NCBI RefSeq assembly: GCF_000723405.1
Contig: NZ_CCAE010000004.1
Location: forward strand, 1 to 64,000
Direction: 5' to 3'
Source of the DNA: Hydrogenophaga intermedia
Lineage (GTDB): Bacteria; Pseudomonadota; Gammaproteobacteria; Burkholderiales; Burkholderiaceae_C
Length of the DNA: 64,000 bases
The notes beneath the pieces were generated by a model that worked only from the letters and a program-made list of their open reading frames with translations, ran no database searches and was not told the DNA's origin. Positions 25,368 through 34,485 of the stretch are shown piece after piece (position 1 is the first letter of the stretch; each line of letters begins with the position of its first letter). Position numbers and translations under genes: made by a program.

Positions 25368-26246
25368 ATGTCCGTCGCCACCACCGTCCGCCCCCGGGTC
25401 GAGGGCCTGTTCGATCCGGCCACCTGGACCGTCACCTACGTCGTGCACAACGGCCCAGGCTCGCCCGCGGCCATCATCGACTCGGTGCTCGACTACGACC
25501 CGAAGTCGGGCCGAACGCGCACGGCCTCGGCCGACAAGGTCATTGACTACGTGCGCGCCAACGACCTCAAGGTCGAGTGGATCCTGGAGACTCACGCGCA
25601 CGCCGACCACCTCTCGGCCGCGCCCTATCTGAAGAAGCACCTGGGCGGGCGCATCGGCATCGGCGGGCGCATCACGCAAGTGCAGAAGGTGTTCAAGGCG
25701 GTGTTCCACCTGGAACCCGAGTTCCGCCTCGATGGTTCGCAGTTCGACCACCTGTTCCAGGAGGGCGAGCGCTTTCGCATCGGTGAACTCGAGGCCGAGG
25801 TGCTGTACGTGCCCGGCCACACACCGGCCTGCGCGGCCTACCACGTGGGCGACGCGGTCTTCGTGGGCGACACGATGTTCATGCCCGACGTGGGCACCGC
25901 GCGCTGCGACTTTCCCGGCGGCGATGCGAAGACGCTCTACGCCTCCGTGAAGAAGATCCTCGCGCTGCCGGGCGAGACGCGCCTATTCATGTGCCACGAC
26001 TACCCGCCCAATGGCCGCGAGGTGCGCTTCGAGACCACGGTGGCCGAGCAGCGCGAGAAGAACATCCACGTGCACGACGGCATCAGCGAGGCGCAGTTCG
26101 TCGAAATGCGCACGAAGCGCGACGCCACGCTGGACATGCCGGTGCTGATCCTGCCGTCGGTGCAGGTGAACATCCGCGCGGGCGAGTTGCCGCCGCCCGA
26201 GGCGAACGGCGTGTCGTACCTGAAGATTCCGGTGAACGCGCTGTGA
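25368..26246 (+). CDS. Persulfide dioxygenase (ETHE1/Blh-like, metallo-beta-lactamase fold)
   Basis: A 292-residue mononuclear-iron persulfide dioxygenase that oxidises glutathione persulfide to sulfite and glutathione. The metal motif is ETHAHADHLSAAPYL. Further ligands and family marks are VPGHTPACAAYHVGD, FVGDTMFMPDVGTARCDFPGG and FMCHDYPPNGR. The gene is divergently paired with a BigR-like repressor, in line with H2S/persulfide induction. A clear bidirectional terminator follows. Confidence 0.92.
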   Translation: MSVATTVRPRVEGLFDPATWTVTYVVHNGPGSPAAIIDSVLDYDPKSGRTRTASADKVIDYVRANDLKVEWILETHAHADHLSAAPYLKKHLGGRIGIGGRITQVQKVFKAVFHLEPEFRLDGSQFDHLFQEGERFRIGELEAEVLYVPGHTPACAAYHVGDAVFVGDTMFMPDVGTARCDFPGGDAKTLYASVKKILALPGETRLFMCHDYPPNGREVRFETTVAEQREKNIHVHDGISEAQFVEMRTKRDATLDMPVLILPSVQVNIRAGELPPPEANGVSYLKIPVNAL

Positions 26247-26250
26247 AAAA

Positions 26251-26280
26251 ACAAAAAGCCGGCTGACGCCGGCTTTTTGT
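26251..26280. terminator. Bidirectional intrinsic terminator
   Basis: ACAAAAAGCCGGC (26251-26263), a TGAC loop and GCCGGCTTTTTGT (26268-26280) form a 13-pair hairpin with an A-run before and a T-run after. It sits between the persulfide dioxygenase gene (plus) and the cytochrome gene (minus) and can stop both. Confidence 0.92.
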
Positions 26281-26298
26281 TGGGGAGAGGCTGGGGCC

Positions 26299-26604
26299 TT
26301 ACTTCTGGCTCAGTACCCAGGCGGCCAGCTTTTTGGCCTCGGCCTCACTCACCTGCGGGTTGGCCGGCATCGGGATCGCGCCCCACACGCCCGAGCCGCC
26401 CTTCATGATCTTGGCGGCCAGCATGTCCGCTGCCTTGGCGTCGCTGCCGTACTTCTTGGCCACGTCCTTGTAGGAGGGGCCGACCAGCTTCTTGTCGATC
26501 GCGTGGCAGGCCATGCAGTTCTTGGCCTTGGCCAGTGCCTCGTCGGCCATGGCGGGTGCCGCCAGGGTGGTCATGGCGGCCATAATCAGAAGCGCACGTT
26601 TCAT
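26299..26604 (-). CDS. Periplasmic c-type cytochrome (c551/c8 family)
   Basis: A 101-residue monohaem cytochrome with a Sec signal peptide (MKRALLIMAAMTTLAAPAMA, cleaved before DEAL). The haem motif is CMACH and the axial Met is probably in AIPMPANPQVS, as in cytochrome c551/c8. It shuttles electrons in the periplasm, for example to terminal oxidases or from sulfur enzymes. The ATG at 26604 was chosen over an upstream extension because it starts the signal peptide. It converges on the persulfide dioxygenase gene. Confidence 0.93.
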   Translation of the reverse strand: MKRALLIMAAMTTLAAPAMADEALAKAKNCMACHAIDKKLVGPSYKDVAKKYGSDAKAADMLAAKIMKGGSGVWGAIPMPANPQVSEAEAKKLAAWVLSQK

Positions 26605-26684
26605 GGGATGTCCTTTGGAATGTCGGGGGCGAACGGGGCAAATTCTATCGAGTGGTTTTGTCATGGCCCTGTTATCGGACTTTC

Positions 26685-26713
26685 TTTGCCGGAATTTACC
26701 GGTCGTTTACCGG
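26685..26713. promoter_or_regulatory. Triple direct repeat before the Trp-rich protein gene
   Basis: TTTGCCGG at 26685-26692 and TTTACCGG at 26695-26702 and 26706-26713 lie 10 and 11 bases apart, one helical turn each. They end nine bases before the ATG at 26722, overlapping the expected ribosome-binding zone. This could be a protein-binding array or an mRNA feature. No known regulator was recognised. Confidence 0.45.
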
Positions 26714-26721
26714 AGGCTGTG

Positions 26722-26964
26722 ATGTATCTGCTGGGCCTGGGCATCGTGCTGTTGCTGATGAAGTACGTCGAGTACGGCCCCGTCGCCGGCTGGTCCTGGT
26801 GGATCGTGCTGGCCCCGTTCGGCCTGGCCGCGGCCTGGTGGGCCTGGGCCGATTTCTCGGGCTACACCAAGCGCAAGGCCATGGAGAAGATGGACCAGAA
26901 GAAGCGCGACCGCGTGGACAAGCAGCGCGAGAAGCTGGGCCTGAAGACGAACAGGCGCCGCTGA
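26722..26964 (+). CDS. Small Trp-rich membrane protein (TIGR04438-like)
   Basis: An 80-residue protein of the small Trp-rich type known in Burkholderiales. It has an N-terminal helix (MYLLGLGIVLLLMKYVEYGP), a central WSWWIVLAPFGLAAAWWAWADF stretch (written as WSWWIVLAPFGLAAAWWAW) and a strongly basic, probably coiled C-terminus (TKRKAMEKMDQKKRDRVDKQ). Its function is unknown. The start follows GGAGG at 26712-26716 and the odd repeat array described separately. Confidence 0.8.
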   Translation: MYLLGLGIVLLLMKYVEYGPVAGWSWWIVLAPFGLAAAWWAWADFSGYTKRKAMEKMDQKKRDRVDKQREKLGLKTNRRR

Positions 26965-26977
26965 GGCGACGCCTGTT
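26950..26977. terminator. Possible terminator hairpin between the Trp-rich gene and ilvD
   Basis: AACAGGCG at 26950-26957 pairs perfectly with CGCCTGTT at 26970-26977, enclosing a 12-base loop that holds the stop codon of the Trp-rich gene. No T-run follows, so it may be a weak or factor-assisted terminator for the two convergent genes. Confidence 0.4.
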
Positions 26978-26994
26978 GCCGAGCGCAGCGACGA

Positions 26995-28689
26995 TCAGAA
27001 GTTGTCCAGCACCGCGCCCTTGCTCGCGCTGGCCGCGTTGAACGCGAACTTGGCCTGCACGCCGCGCGTGTAGCGCGGAGCCGGGGCCTTCCAGGCGGCG
27101 CGGCGCTTGGCCAGCTCAGCCTCGCCCACGTTGAGCTCCAGTACCAGTTGGTGGGCGTCGATGGTGATCGAGTCGCCCTCGTGCACCAGCGCGATGTTGC
27201 CGCCCGCCGCCGCCTCGGGCGCCACGTGGCCCACCACCATGCCCCAGGTGCCACCGCTGAAGCGGCCGTCGGTGATCAGGCCCACGCTCTCGCCCAGGCC
27301 GGCGCCGATGAGCGCGCCGGTGGGCGCCAGCATCTCGGGCATGCCCGGCCCGCCCTTGGGGCCCAGGTAGCGCAGCACCATCACGTCGCCGGCCTTGATC
27401 TTGCCGTCCAGGATGGCCTGGAGGGCCGATTGCTCGTCGTCGAACACGCGCGCCGGGCCGGTGATCACCGGGTTCTTCAGGCCGGTGATCTTGGCCACCG
27501 CGCCCTCGGGCGAGAGGTTGCCCTTGAGGATGGCCAGGTGGCCTTGCGCGTACATCGGGTCGCTGATCGGGCGGATCACGTCCTGGTCCTTGCGGGGTTC
27601 GTCGGGCACGTCCTTCAGCACCTCGGCGATGGTCTGGCCGGTGATGGTGAGGCAATCGCCGTGCAGCAGGCCGGCCTTGAGCAGGACCTTCATGACCTGC
27701 GGGATGCCGCCCGCCTGGTGCAGGTCAACGGCCAGGTACTTGCCGCTGGGCTTCAGGTCGCACAGCACCGGCGTGCGCTGGCGGATGCGCTCGAAGTCGT
27801 CGATGCTCCACTCCACCTCGGCCGCGTGCGCGATGGCCAGGAAGTGCAGCACCGCATTGGTGGAGCCGCCCGTGGCCATGATGACCGCCACCGCGTTCTC
27901 GATCGCCTTCTTCGTGACGATGTCGCGTGGCTTGATGTCCTTCTTGATCGCCTCGACCAGCACCTTGGCCGATTCCTTGGCCGAGTTCTGCTTCTCGTCG
28001 TGCGGGTTGGCCATGGTGGACGAATAGGGCAGGGAGATGCCCAGGGCCTCGAAGGCCGAGCTCATGGTGTTGGCGGTGTACATGCCGCCGCAGGAGCCGG
28101 TGCCGGGGATGGCGTGCTGCTCGATGTCCTTGAGCTCCTGGTCGCTGATCTTGCCGGCGGCGTTCTGGCCCACGGCCTCGAACACGCTGACGATGTTGAG
28201 GTCTTGCCCCTTCCACTTGCCCGGCAGGATGGTGCCGCCGTAGACGTAGATGGCCGGCACGTTGGCGCGCAGCATGCCGATCAGGCCGCCGGGCATGTTC
28301 TTGTCGCAGCCGCCGACGACGACCACGCCGTCCATCCATTGCCCCTGCACGCAGGTCTCGATGCAGTCGGAGATGACCTCGCGGCTGACCAGCGAGTACT
28401 TCATGCCCTCGGTGCCCATGGCCATGCCGTCGCTGATGGTGGGTGTGCCGAAGATCTGCGGGTTGCCGCCGGCTTCCTCGATGCCCTTGACCGCCGCGTC
28501 GGCCAGTTTCTGCAGGCCGCTGTTGCACGGGGTGATGGTGCTGTGGCCGTTGGCCACGCCCACCATGGGCTTGCCGAAGTCGGTTTCCTTGTAGCCCATG
28601 CCGTAGTACATGGAGCGGTTGGGCGCGCGCGATTTGCCCTGGGTGATGTTGTCGCTGCGCAGCGCCTGCTTGGGGGTCTTGTCGGCCAT
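26995..28689 (-). CDS. ilvD: Dihydroxy-acid dehydratase
   Basis: A 564-residue cytosolic Fe-S enzyme of valine, isoleucine and pantothenate synthesis that dehydrates 2,3-dihydroxy-isovalerate and its methyl homologue. Cluster and active-site marks are [23 protein letters not shown] and [15 protein letters not shown], with [21 protein letters not shown] and [10 protein letters not shown] later. The ATG at 28689 gives [14 protein letters not shown]. It diverges from a LysR regulator, which may control it. Confidence 0.96.
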   Translation of the reverse strand: MADKTPKQALRSDNITQGKSRAPNRSMYYGMGYKETDFGKPMVGVANGHSTITPCNSGLQKLADAAVKGIEEAGGNPQIFGTPTISDGMAMGTEGMKYSLVSREVISDCIETCVQGQWMDGVVVVGGCDKNMPGGLIGMLRANVPAIYVYGGTILPGKWKGQDLNIVSVFEAVGQNAAGKISDQELKDIEQHAIPGTGSCGGMYTANTMSSAFEALGISLPYSSTMANPHDEKQNSAKESAKVLVEAIKKDIKPRDIVTKKAIENAVAVIMATGGSTNAVLHFLAIAHAAEVEWSIDDFERIRQRTPVLCDLKPSGKYLAVDLHQAGGIPQVMKVLLKAGLLHGDCLTITGQTIAEVLKDVPDEPRKDQDVIRPISDPMYAQGHLAILKGNLSPEGAVAKITGLKNPVITGPARVFDDEQSALQAILDGKIKAGDVMVLRYLGPKGGPGMPEMLAPTGALIGAGLGESVGLITDGRFSGGTWGMVVGHVAPEAAAGGNIALVHEGDSITIDAHQLVLELNVGEAELAKRRAAWKAPAPRYTRGVQAKFAFNAASASKGAVLDNF

Positions 28690-28795
28690 GTCGTCTCTCT
28701 CGGGTGTCGTGGGGGAGGGGGAAAGCTTCGCAGTATGCGACAGCGCCGCGCGGGCTTCCAATCGGATCGGCTCGCTTCATTGATATGCTGGGCTT

Positions 28796-29716
28796 ATGAA
28801 CAAAGGCCTGAATCCGCAGCGTGGCGAATGGCGCCAGTGGCGCCAGTTCGCCGTGCTGGCCGAGGAACTGCACTTCGGCCGCGCCGCCGCGCGGCTGCAC
28901 CTCACGCAGCCGGCACTGACGCAGGCCATCGCCTCGCTGGAAGCCGCGCTGGATGTGCGCCTGTTCGAGCGCAGCCGCCGCCAGGTGGCGTTGAGCGCCG
29001 CCGGCGAGGCCCTGCTGCCCGAGGTGCGCGAGCTGCTGCGCCGCGCCGAAGCCTTGCCCGCGCTGGCGCGCTCCGCCGCGCAGGGTGAGAGCGGCCGGCT
29101 GCGCATCGCCTTCGTCTCCACCGTGGGCTTCAGCCTGCTGCCGCCCTGGGTGCGCGCGTTTCGCGAGCGCTGGCCGCGCGTGGAGCTGGAACTGATCGAG
29201 GCCACGGGCGACGTGCAGCGCGAGCTCATCGCGCGGGGCGATGTGGACGCCGGCTTCGTGCTCCACGCCCCGGGCGACAGCGCACCCGGCCTGCAGCACC
29301 TGGCGCTGGTGACCGAGCCGATGGTGCTGGCCCTGCCCGAGGCGCACCCGCTGGCGGCGCGCGCGCGCCTGTCGCTGGCCGCCGTGGCGCACGAGCCGCT
29401 GGTGATGTTCCCGCGCCGCATCCTGCCCGAGGTGTTCGACGAGCTGGTGCGCCTGTACCGCGCCGCGGGGCACGAGCCGCGCGTGGCGCAGGAGGCGATC
29501 CAGATGCAGACCATCGTGAACCTGGTGTCGGCCGGCTTGGGCCTGGCCTGGGTGCCGCAGAGCGTGCGGCAATTCCAGCGGCCCGGCGTGGTCTACCGGC
29601 CCGTGGGCCTGCCCCGGGGTGAGGCGGTGCCGCGCTGCGAAACCAGCCTCGTCTGGCGCGACGCCGCGCTCAGCCCGGCACTGCAGCGCTTCGTCGACGC
29701 CGGGCGTTCACAATAG
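28796..29716 (+). CDS. LysR-family transcriptional regulator
   Basis: A 306-residue LysR regulator. The helix-turn-helix is [33 protein letters not shown] (key part [14 protein letters not shown]). A co-inducer domain starts near residue 95 ([18 protein letters not shown]). It diverges from ilvD over 106 bases. Branched-chain amino acid control is possible but not shown by the sequence. lgt starts five bases after its stop. Confidence 0.92.
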   Translation: MNKGLNPQRGEWRQWRQFAVLAEELHFGRAAARLHLTQPALTQAIASLEAALDVRLFERSRRQVALSAAGEALLPEVRELLRRAEALPALARSAAQGESGRLRIAFVSTVGFSLLPPWVRAFRERWPRVELELIEATGDVQRELIARGDVDAGFVLHAPGDSAPGLQHLALVTEPMVLALPEAHPLAARARLSLAAVAHEPLVMFPRRILPEVFDELVRLYRAAGHEPRVAQEAIQMQTIVNLVSAGLGLAWVPQSVRQFQRPGVVYRPVGLPRGEAVPRCETSLVWRDAALSPALQRFVDAGRSQ

Positions 29717-29721
29717 CCGCC

Positions 29722-30537
29722 ATGCTGCAACACCCCCAGATCGATCCCGTGGCCCTGCAGATCGGGCCGCTTGCCATCCACTGGTACGGCCTGACCTACC
29801 TCGCGGCCTTCGCGCTGTTCTTCTGGCTGGGCCGTTTGCGCCTGCGGCACGAACCCTATGCCAGCATCACCCAGCCGCGCCGCTGGGAGAAACGCGACGT
29901 CGAGGACATCCTGTTCCTGGGCGTGCTGGGCGTGGTGGCGGGCGGGCGCATCGGCTACTGCCTGTTCTACCAGCCGGCCTATTACCTGCAGCACCCGCTG
30001 GAGGTGTTCTACGTGTGGCAGGGCGGCATGAGCTTTCACGGCGGCCTCATCGGCGTGATGCTGGCCATGGTGTGGTACGCGCGCAGCCGCGGCCGGCCGT
30101 TCTTCCAGGTGATGGACTTCATCGCGCCTTGCGTGCCCACCGGCCTGGCGGCCGGGCGCGTGGGCAACTTCATCAACGGCGAGCTGTGGGGCCGCGTGGC
30201 CGACCCTTCCTTGCCCTGGGGCATGGTGTTCCGCGGCGCGGGTGATCTGCCGCGCCACCCCTCGCAGGTCTACCAGTTCCTGCTCGAAGGCGTGCTGCTC
30301 TTCGTGCTGCTGTGGCTCTACGCGCGCCAGCCGCGCAAGACCGGCCAGGTGTCGGGCGTGTTCCTGCTGGGCTATGGCGTGTTCCGCTTCATCGCCGAGT
30401 TCTTCCGCGAACCCGACGCGCACCTGGGCCTGCTGGCGCTGGGCATGAGCATGGGGCAGTGGCTGTGCGTGCCGATGATCGTTGGTGGCATCGCCTTGTG
30501 GTGGTGGAGCGGGCGCGAGGATGCCCGTGGCGCTTGA
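29722..30537 (+). CDS. lgt: Prolipoprotein diacylglyceryl transferase
   Basis: A 271-residue inner-membrane enzyme that transfers diacylglycerol from phosphatidylglycerol to the lipobox cysteine of prolipoproteins. It has about seven membrane helices. The Lgt signature is [23 protein letters not shown], the [11 protein letters not shown] segment and [13 protein letters not shown] are further conserved parts. The ATG at 29722 begins [21 protein letters not shown]. The next gene starts within its last codons. Confidence 0.96.
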   Translation: MLQHPQIDPVALQIGPLAIHWYGLTYLAAFALFFWLGRLRLRHEPYASITQPRRWEKRDVEDILFLGVLGVVAGGRIGYCLFYQPAYYLQHPLEVFYVWQGGMSFHGGLIGVMLAMVWYARSRGRPFFQVMDFIAPCVPTGLAAGRVGNFINGELWGRVADPSLPWGMVFRGAGDLPRHPSQVYQFLLEGVLLFVLLWLYARQPRKTGQVSGVFLLGYGVFRFIAEFFREPDAHLGLLALGMSMGQWLCVPMIVGGIALWWWSGREDARGA

Positions 30538-31087
30538 TCTGTTGACCCGTTGGACGCATGACTTCTGCCGGATGACGGGCCATTCGGCGCGGGCTCTGGA
30601 CGAGGCCCAGGGTGTTGTCCTGGACGTCAGCGGTGCTACATTGATCGCCATCGAATGGCAGGCCGTTACGCACACGCTGCACGTGTACGGTCACCCGGTC
30701 GACGCCTCGCGGCCTGGCCCATTGCAGGCCAGCGCTTCAAGCGGCGAGTGGGAGGACGACGAAGCGGACGACGAAGCGGACGACGGTGGCGGCGATGACT
30801 GGGGCGACGGCGGGTACCACCCCGTTTCAATCGATCCGGGTGCCGATGACACCGAGGGGGCCACCCTGCACCTGAACCCCGACACGGGACTCGTCACGCT
30901 GTACCTGGTGGTGCCTTTTGCCACCCTGGACGCACAGTCTTTTGCCTCCATGCTGGAGGCCTTCATCGACGACGTGGCCTTGTGGTCGACGGTGTTCGCG
31001 CAAAGCCCGTCCGCCGACCCCGGGATGGGCGCTGCGTCGGGGCTCGAGACGGCGCGCGCCATGACGCAGGGATTGATCATCGCCTGA
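30521..31087 (+). CDS. CesT-like putative type III secretion chaperone with acidic linker
   Basis: A 188-residue acidic protein. Residues 1-70 ([41 protein letters not shown]) and about 120-165 ([40 protein letters not shown]) follow the strand-helix order and spacing of CesT-family secretion chaperones. Between them lies an Asp/Glu/Gly-rich linker that includes a [10 protein letters not shown] repeat. The ATG at 30521 overlaps the end of lgt; an earlier in-frame start was rejected because it would run far into lgt. It converges on the large orphan protein gene, the natural client candidate. No secretion apparatus is in the window. The match is pattern-based and moderate. Confidence 0.5.
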   Translation: MPVALDLLTRWTHDFCRMTGHSARALDEAQGVVLDVSGATLIAIEWQAVTHTLHVYGHPVDASRPGPLQASASSGEWEDDEADDEADDGGGDDWGDGGYHPVSIDPGADDTEGATLHLNPDTGLVTLYLVVPFATLDAQSFASMLEAFIDDVALWSTVFAQSPSADPGMGAASGLETARAMTQGLIIA

Positions 31088-31105
31088 CGCCGCGCGGCGC
31101 TGACG

Positions 31106-33610
31106 CTACTTCTTCATCATCTTTCGGTGGCCGTCGAAGTACGCCAACTCGTCGAGCAGCGGTACTCGCTGCTCAAGGTCGTGCAGCAGATTCAGCAACT
31201 TCCGGCAGCGGTCGAGGACGGTCTTGAGCAGGGCGCGCTCGGACGGCGATTGGGCCAGAGCGCCGCTGACGAGACGCGTGACGCGCTGCCGGATCCATCC
31301 CTGCAGCAGTGGGACGACGATCGCGGGGTCGTTGAACTGGTTGACGAGCGTGTCCAGTTGAACCTTGAGCACGGACGACTGCGGACTCAGGCACAGCCCG
31401 GCGCCCATGTCCCGCAGGTCCTGGTCGTTGGCCTGTGGCGTGTGGCGCAGCCGGCGGATGACCAGCGCCAGCGCAATGGACAAGGCGCGCGCGTCGACTT
31501 CCGAGGTCTGGTCGGCGGAGTCCTGGAGCCAGGCCAGCACGACAGGCATACCCGGCCGCCAGTTCGCGGCTGCGTTGCCCGGGTGGCCCATGTCAATCAA
31601 GGTGCCAAAGGCCACGCCGTCCAGTTCGGGATGGGTGCGACACAAGGCAACCAGCGCATGAAACCCCTTCGCGGCGGCCAGGCGGCTCAGCGCGGGCGCC
31701 AGTTTCTCGGGTCGAAGCAACCCACGCTCCAGCAGATCGCGCAACACGGTGAGTTGCACGTCCGGACCCAGCCTCTCATCGATCAGGACCTCATCGGCGG
31801 AAATCGGACGCGACATCCATTGCGGCGTCCAGAGGCTTGGCACGGGCCAATGCAGCACGCAGGAGCGGATCTCGATCGGGCAGAGCGCGAACAGGTCGCG
31901 CATTTTGTCCAGAGAGGGATGGAAGGTGTGCAACAGCGAGGCTTCGCTGCCCAGCAGCTCCAGCGAGAGTGAGAAGGGCTCGCCCTTGAGCTGGAAGTGG
32001 GCCAGGCAGGGGCTGAAGTACAGGCGTTCGGCTGGTGGGGGCACACCCGGATGGCGGTCGTCGTCGCCTTGCCGTGTCAGTTCGAGCACGGCGGCGGTCA
32101 ACCAGGCCCACTGGGCGAGTGCTTCGCCCTCGGGCGTGGGCCACTTCGCCGAACGTTTGACCAGACGGGCGAGACCGTGCAGCACGCGGTCGAGCCAATC
32201 GTCGCGCACCTCGATCCATCCGATGCGCTGCGGGCCGTCCGCCTCCATGCCGATCGACTGCCCGACGTGTTTCAGAAACGCCAGGACGTCCCGAACGAAA
32301 CGCAACGCCGCGCGGGGAGACTCGATGGCCTTGAGGCAGTCGAGCAGTGTCGGCAGGAGCGTGGTGCTCACGTCTTTTGGCTGGTAGTGCTGTGTCTTGA
32401 GCCACAGGCCGGCGCAGCCATGAACCGCCACGGCTTGCAAAAGGGCCTTCTGGTAGCCCGGGTCGGTGCGGATCATGGGATCCTGCAGCCACAGGCTGGC
32501 GCGCAGCAGCGATTCGATGGCCGCGGCCAGGTCGGTGCCCAGCAACAGCACACAGGCCTGGCGCACAAAGGCGGTGAGCGCGACGAGCCGCTCGCTGCGC
32601 ATGATCAGGCATTGCTGCTTGAAGGGCATGAACTGCGTGGCCTCGGCAAGGTACACGGATTGACCGTCTCCACAGCACAGCCCGAAGGCCTGCAGTCCTT
32701 TGAACAGGACGTCCACGGTCAGATCCGCCGTGGCCTCGTTCATCAGCCCCGCCGAGACATACGACAGCAGCAGGTTGAGGAGCGCAGGTGAGGCTTCGGC
32801 ACCTTCCTCGAGGGTCACTGTCGCCATGCCCGCCAGGCCGACATCGATGCAAAAGCCCAGCTCGCGCAGCTCGGCCTGTATGGCGTGGAGGGGGCGACCT
32901 TCCTGGTGCTGGCGACTCCATTGCCTGCGCAACTCGAGAATGGTGGGCCGGAGGTTCTCGTACTGGCCGTTCTCTTTCCCCAGCAGATCGTCGAAGCTCG
33001 CGTCGATCAGGCTTCGCCATTCGGGCGACTGGGCCCCGTTCAGCGGCTGGCTGGGGTCCTTCAACAGGCGGCTCACCACGAGTCTGCGGTCGCGCCCCGC
33101 GGGACAAGCGCCGAGCACCTGCGCGGCCAGCCCGGCGTCGCCCAGGCGCAGCAGGGCAGCCACCACCGCCGCGCGGGCGCGTGACCCGTTCGGCTTTGCG
33201 CGGCACAGCGTCTCCCACAGCGTCTTGTCAGCGATCAGGGTCAGGCACAGGGCCGGTGGCAGGCTGTGCTGGCTGCACAGGTCGATCAACGCGTTCGCCG
33301 CCGGCCACCCGGCCAAAGGCGTGTCGGGCTGATGAAGGCGTTTGAGCAGCGCCGCCTTCACCCTTTCGTTCAGCGCGTGGGCGGCCGTGCTGATGAATTC
33401 GATGCGGGGCGTCCCGGTGACGGTGTCGATACCGGTTCGAAGGTGCCGGCTCCAGGCGGTCCGCGGAGCGGTGGGTTTCACCGGCGGGCGGGAAGCGGGT
33501 TCGCGCGAGGCGGTGGGAGCGAGGGTGACGGCGGGCTGCTGAGCCTGGGGCGGAGGGTGGCCTGCAGACGTGCTGCGCGGCCGCGTACCGTCGAGTGAGT
33601 TGGATCGCAT
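31106..33610 (-). CDS. Large hypothetical protein, 834 residues, possible secreted effector
   Basis: I do not recognise this family. Residues 1-50 are Ser/Pro/Thr/Gln-rich and probably disordered (MRSNSLDGTRPRSTSAGHPP), as in type III secretion leaders. The remainder is rich in predicted amphipathic helices of 15-20 residues without catalytic motifs, which suggests an alpha-helical repeat protein. No signal peptide or membrane helix is seen. The ATG at 33610 is the first ATG; a GTG at 33736 would add 42 basic residues of poor quality. The gene looks lower in GC than its neighbours by eye. It ends 18 bases from the convergent CesT-like gene. Confidence 0.75.
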   Translation of the reverse strand: MRSNSLDGTRPRSTSAGHPPPQAQQPAVTLAPTASREPASRPPVKPTAPRTAWSRHLRTGIDTVTGTPRIEFISTAAHALNERVKAALLKRLHQPDTPLAGWPAANALIDLCSQHSLPPALCLTLIADKTLWETLCRAKPNGSRARAAVVAALLRLGDAGLAAQVLGACPAGRDRRLVVSRLLKDPSQPLNGAQSPEWRSLIDASFDDLLGKENGQYENLRPTILELRRQWSRQHQEGRPLHAIQAELRELGFCIDVGLAGMATVTLEEGAEASPALLNLLLSYVSAGLMNEATADLTVDVLFKGLQAFGLCCGDGQSVYLAEATQFMPFKQQCLIMRSERLVALTAFVRQACVLLLGTDLAAAIESLLRASLWLQDPMIRTDPGYQKALLQAVAVHGCAGLWLKTQHYQPKDVSTTLLPTLLDCLKAIESPRAALRFVRDVLAFLKHVGQSIGMEADGPQRIGWIEVRDDWLDRVLHGLARLVKRSAKWPTPEGEALAQWAWLTAAVLELTRQGDDDRHPGVPPPAERLYFSPCLAHFQLKGEPFSLSLELLGSEASLLHTFHPSLDKMRDLFALCPIEIRSCVLHWPVPSLWTPQWMSRPISADEVLIDERLGPDVQLTVLRDLLERGLLRPEKLAPALSRLAAAKGFHALVALCRTHPELDGVAFGTLIDMGHPGNAAANWRPGMPVVLAWLQDSADQTSEVDARALSIALALVIRRLRHTPQANDQDLRDMGAGLCLSPQSSVLKVQLDTLVNQFNDPAIVVPLLQGWIRQRVTRLVSGALAQSPSERALLKTVLDRCRKLLNLLHDLEQRVPLLDELAYFDGHRKMMKK

Positions 33611-33757
33611 GAGGGTGTGAAGTTGTGTGACAGCGGATGCGACAGGCTTCGTGTTCTGAACACCACGGGCGTTCCTCTCGGAACCGTCACCGCACACCGC
33701 TCGTCGGCGGCGCGGGTTTTCCCCGTGACGACGCACCGGCTTCTGTTTAAGAATTAT

Positions 33758-33769
33758 CTGTAATTACAG
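33758..33769. promoter_or_regulatory. Palindromic operator candidate before the GntR gene
   Basis: CTGTAATTACAG is a perfect 12-base palindrome ending ten bases before the ATG of the GntR regulator gene, inside an AT-rich pocket. Autoregulation by the GntR protein at this site is a reasonable inference. Confidence 0.55.
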
Positions 33770-33779
33770 GTGATTACTC

Positions 33780-34448
33780 ATGCGCGTGGTGCTCAACTCC
33801 CTGCACGATGAAGTGGCTTCGCAGCTTCGCGAGCGCATCTTTTCGGGTGAACTCGCGCCCGGCAGCTACCTGGACGAGCCGGCGCTGTGCGCGGCGCTGG
33901 GCATTTCGCGCACGCCGTTGCGCGAAGCGCTCAAGGTGCTGACGGCCGAAGGCCTGCTGCGCCACGAGCCGCGCCGTGGCTGCTTCGTGGCCGAGATCAC
34001 CGAGCGCGACCTCGACGAGATCTTTCCCGTCATTGCGCTGCTGGAAGGCCGCTGCGCGTTCGAGGCCGCCAGCAACGCCAGCGACGCCGAACTGGTGGCC
34101 CTGGAGCAGTTGCACGACAAGCTCAACCGCGCCGCGCGCGCCAAGCGCATCAACGACTACTACGCCGTCAATTTCGCCATTCACGAGGCCATCATCGCTC
34201 TGGCCGACAACCGCTGGCTGGCCCAGGTCATTGGCGACCTGCGCAAGATCCTCAAGCTGGCGCGGCTGCAGCAACTGCACGCGCCGGGCCGGCTGGAGCA
34301 GAGCCTGTCGGAGCACATGGCGGTGTTCGCCGCGCTCAAGGCGCGCGACGCCGAAGGCGCCGAAGCGGCCATGCGCACCCACCTCACGCGCCAGCGTGCG
34401 GCGCTGCGCGACCTGGCGCGGCAGCAGAAGTCGAGGTTGAGTGCATGA
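33780..34448 (+). CDS. matR: GntR-family regulator (FadR subfamily), malonate operon
   Basis: A 222-residue GntR regulator with an N-terminal winged helix (LRERIFSGELAPGSYLDEPAL, split as LRERIFSGELAPG and LDEPALCAALGISRTPLREAL) and a helical FCD effector domain (residues about 80-215, with NFAIHEAIIALADN). It heads an operon that encodes malonyl-CoA decarboxylase and malonyl-CoA synthetase. It is therefore the likely malonate-responsive regulator, like MatR. Its end overlaps the upstream edge of the decarboxylase gene region by a few bases. Confidence 0.8.
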   Translation: MRVVLNSLHDEVASQLRERIFSGELAPGSYLDEPALCAALGISRTPLREALKVLTAEGLLRHEPRRGCFVAEITERDLDEIFPVIALLEGRCAFEAASNASDAELVALEQLHDKLNRAARAKRINDYYAVNFAIHEAIIALADNRWLAQVIGDLRKILKLARLQQLHAPGRLEQSLSEHMAVFAALKARDAEGAEAAMRTHLTRQRAALRDLARQQKSRLSA

Positions 34449-34485
34449 GCGCCCGCTCCGCAGCGCGTGGCGCGAAGGATTCCGA

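Noticed and set aside
27148-29088. Long plus-strand open frame across ilvD
   Set aside because: Antisense to ilvD, His/Gly/Arg-rich with no domain features; a GC artefact.
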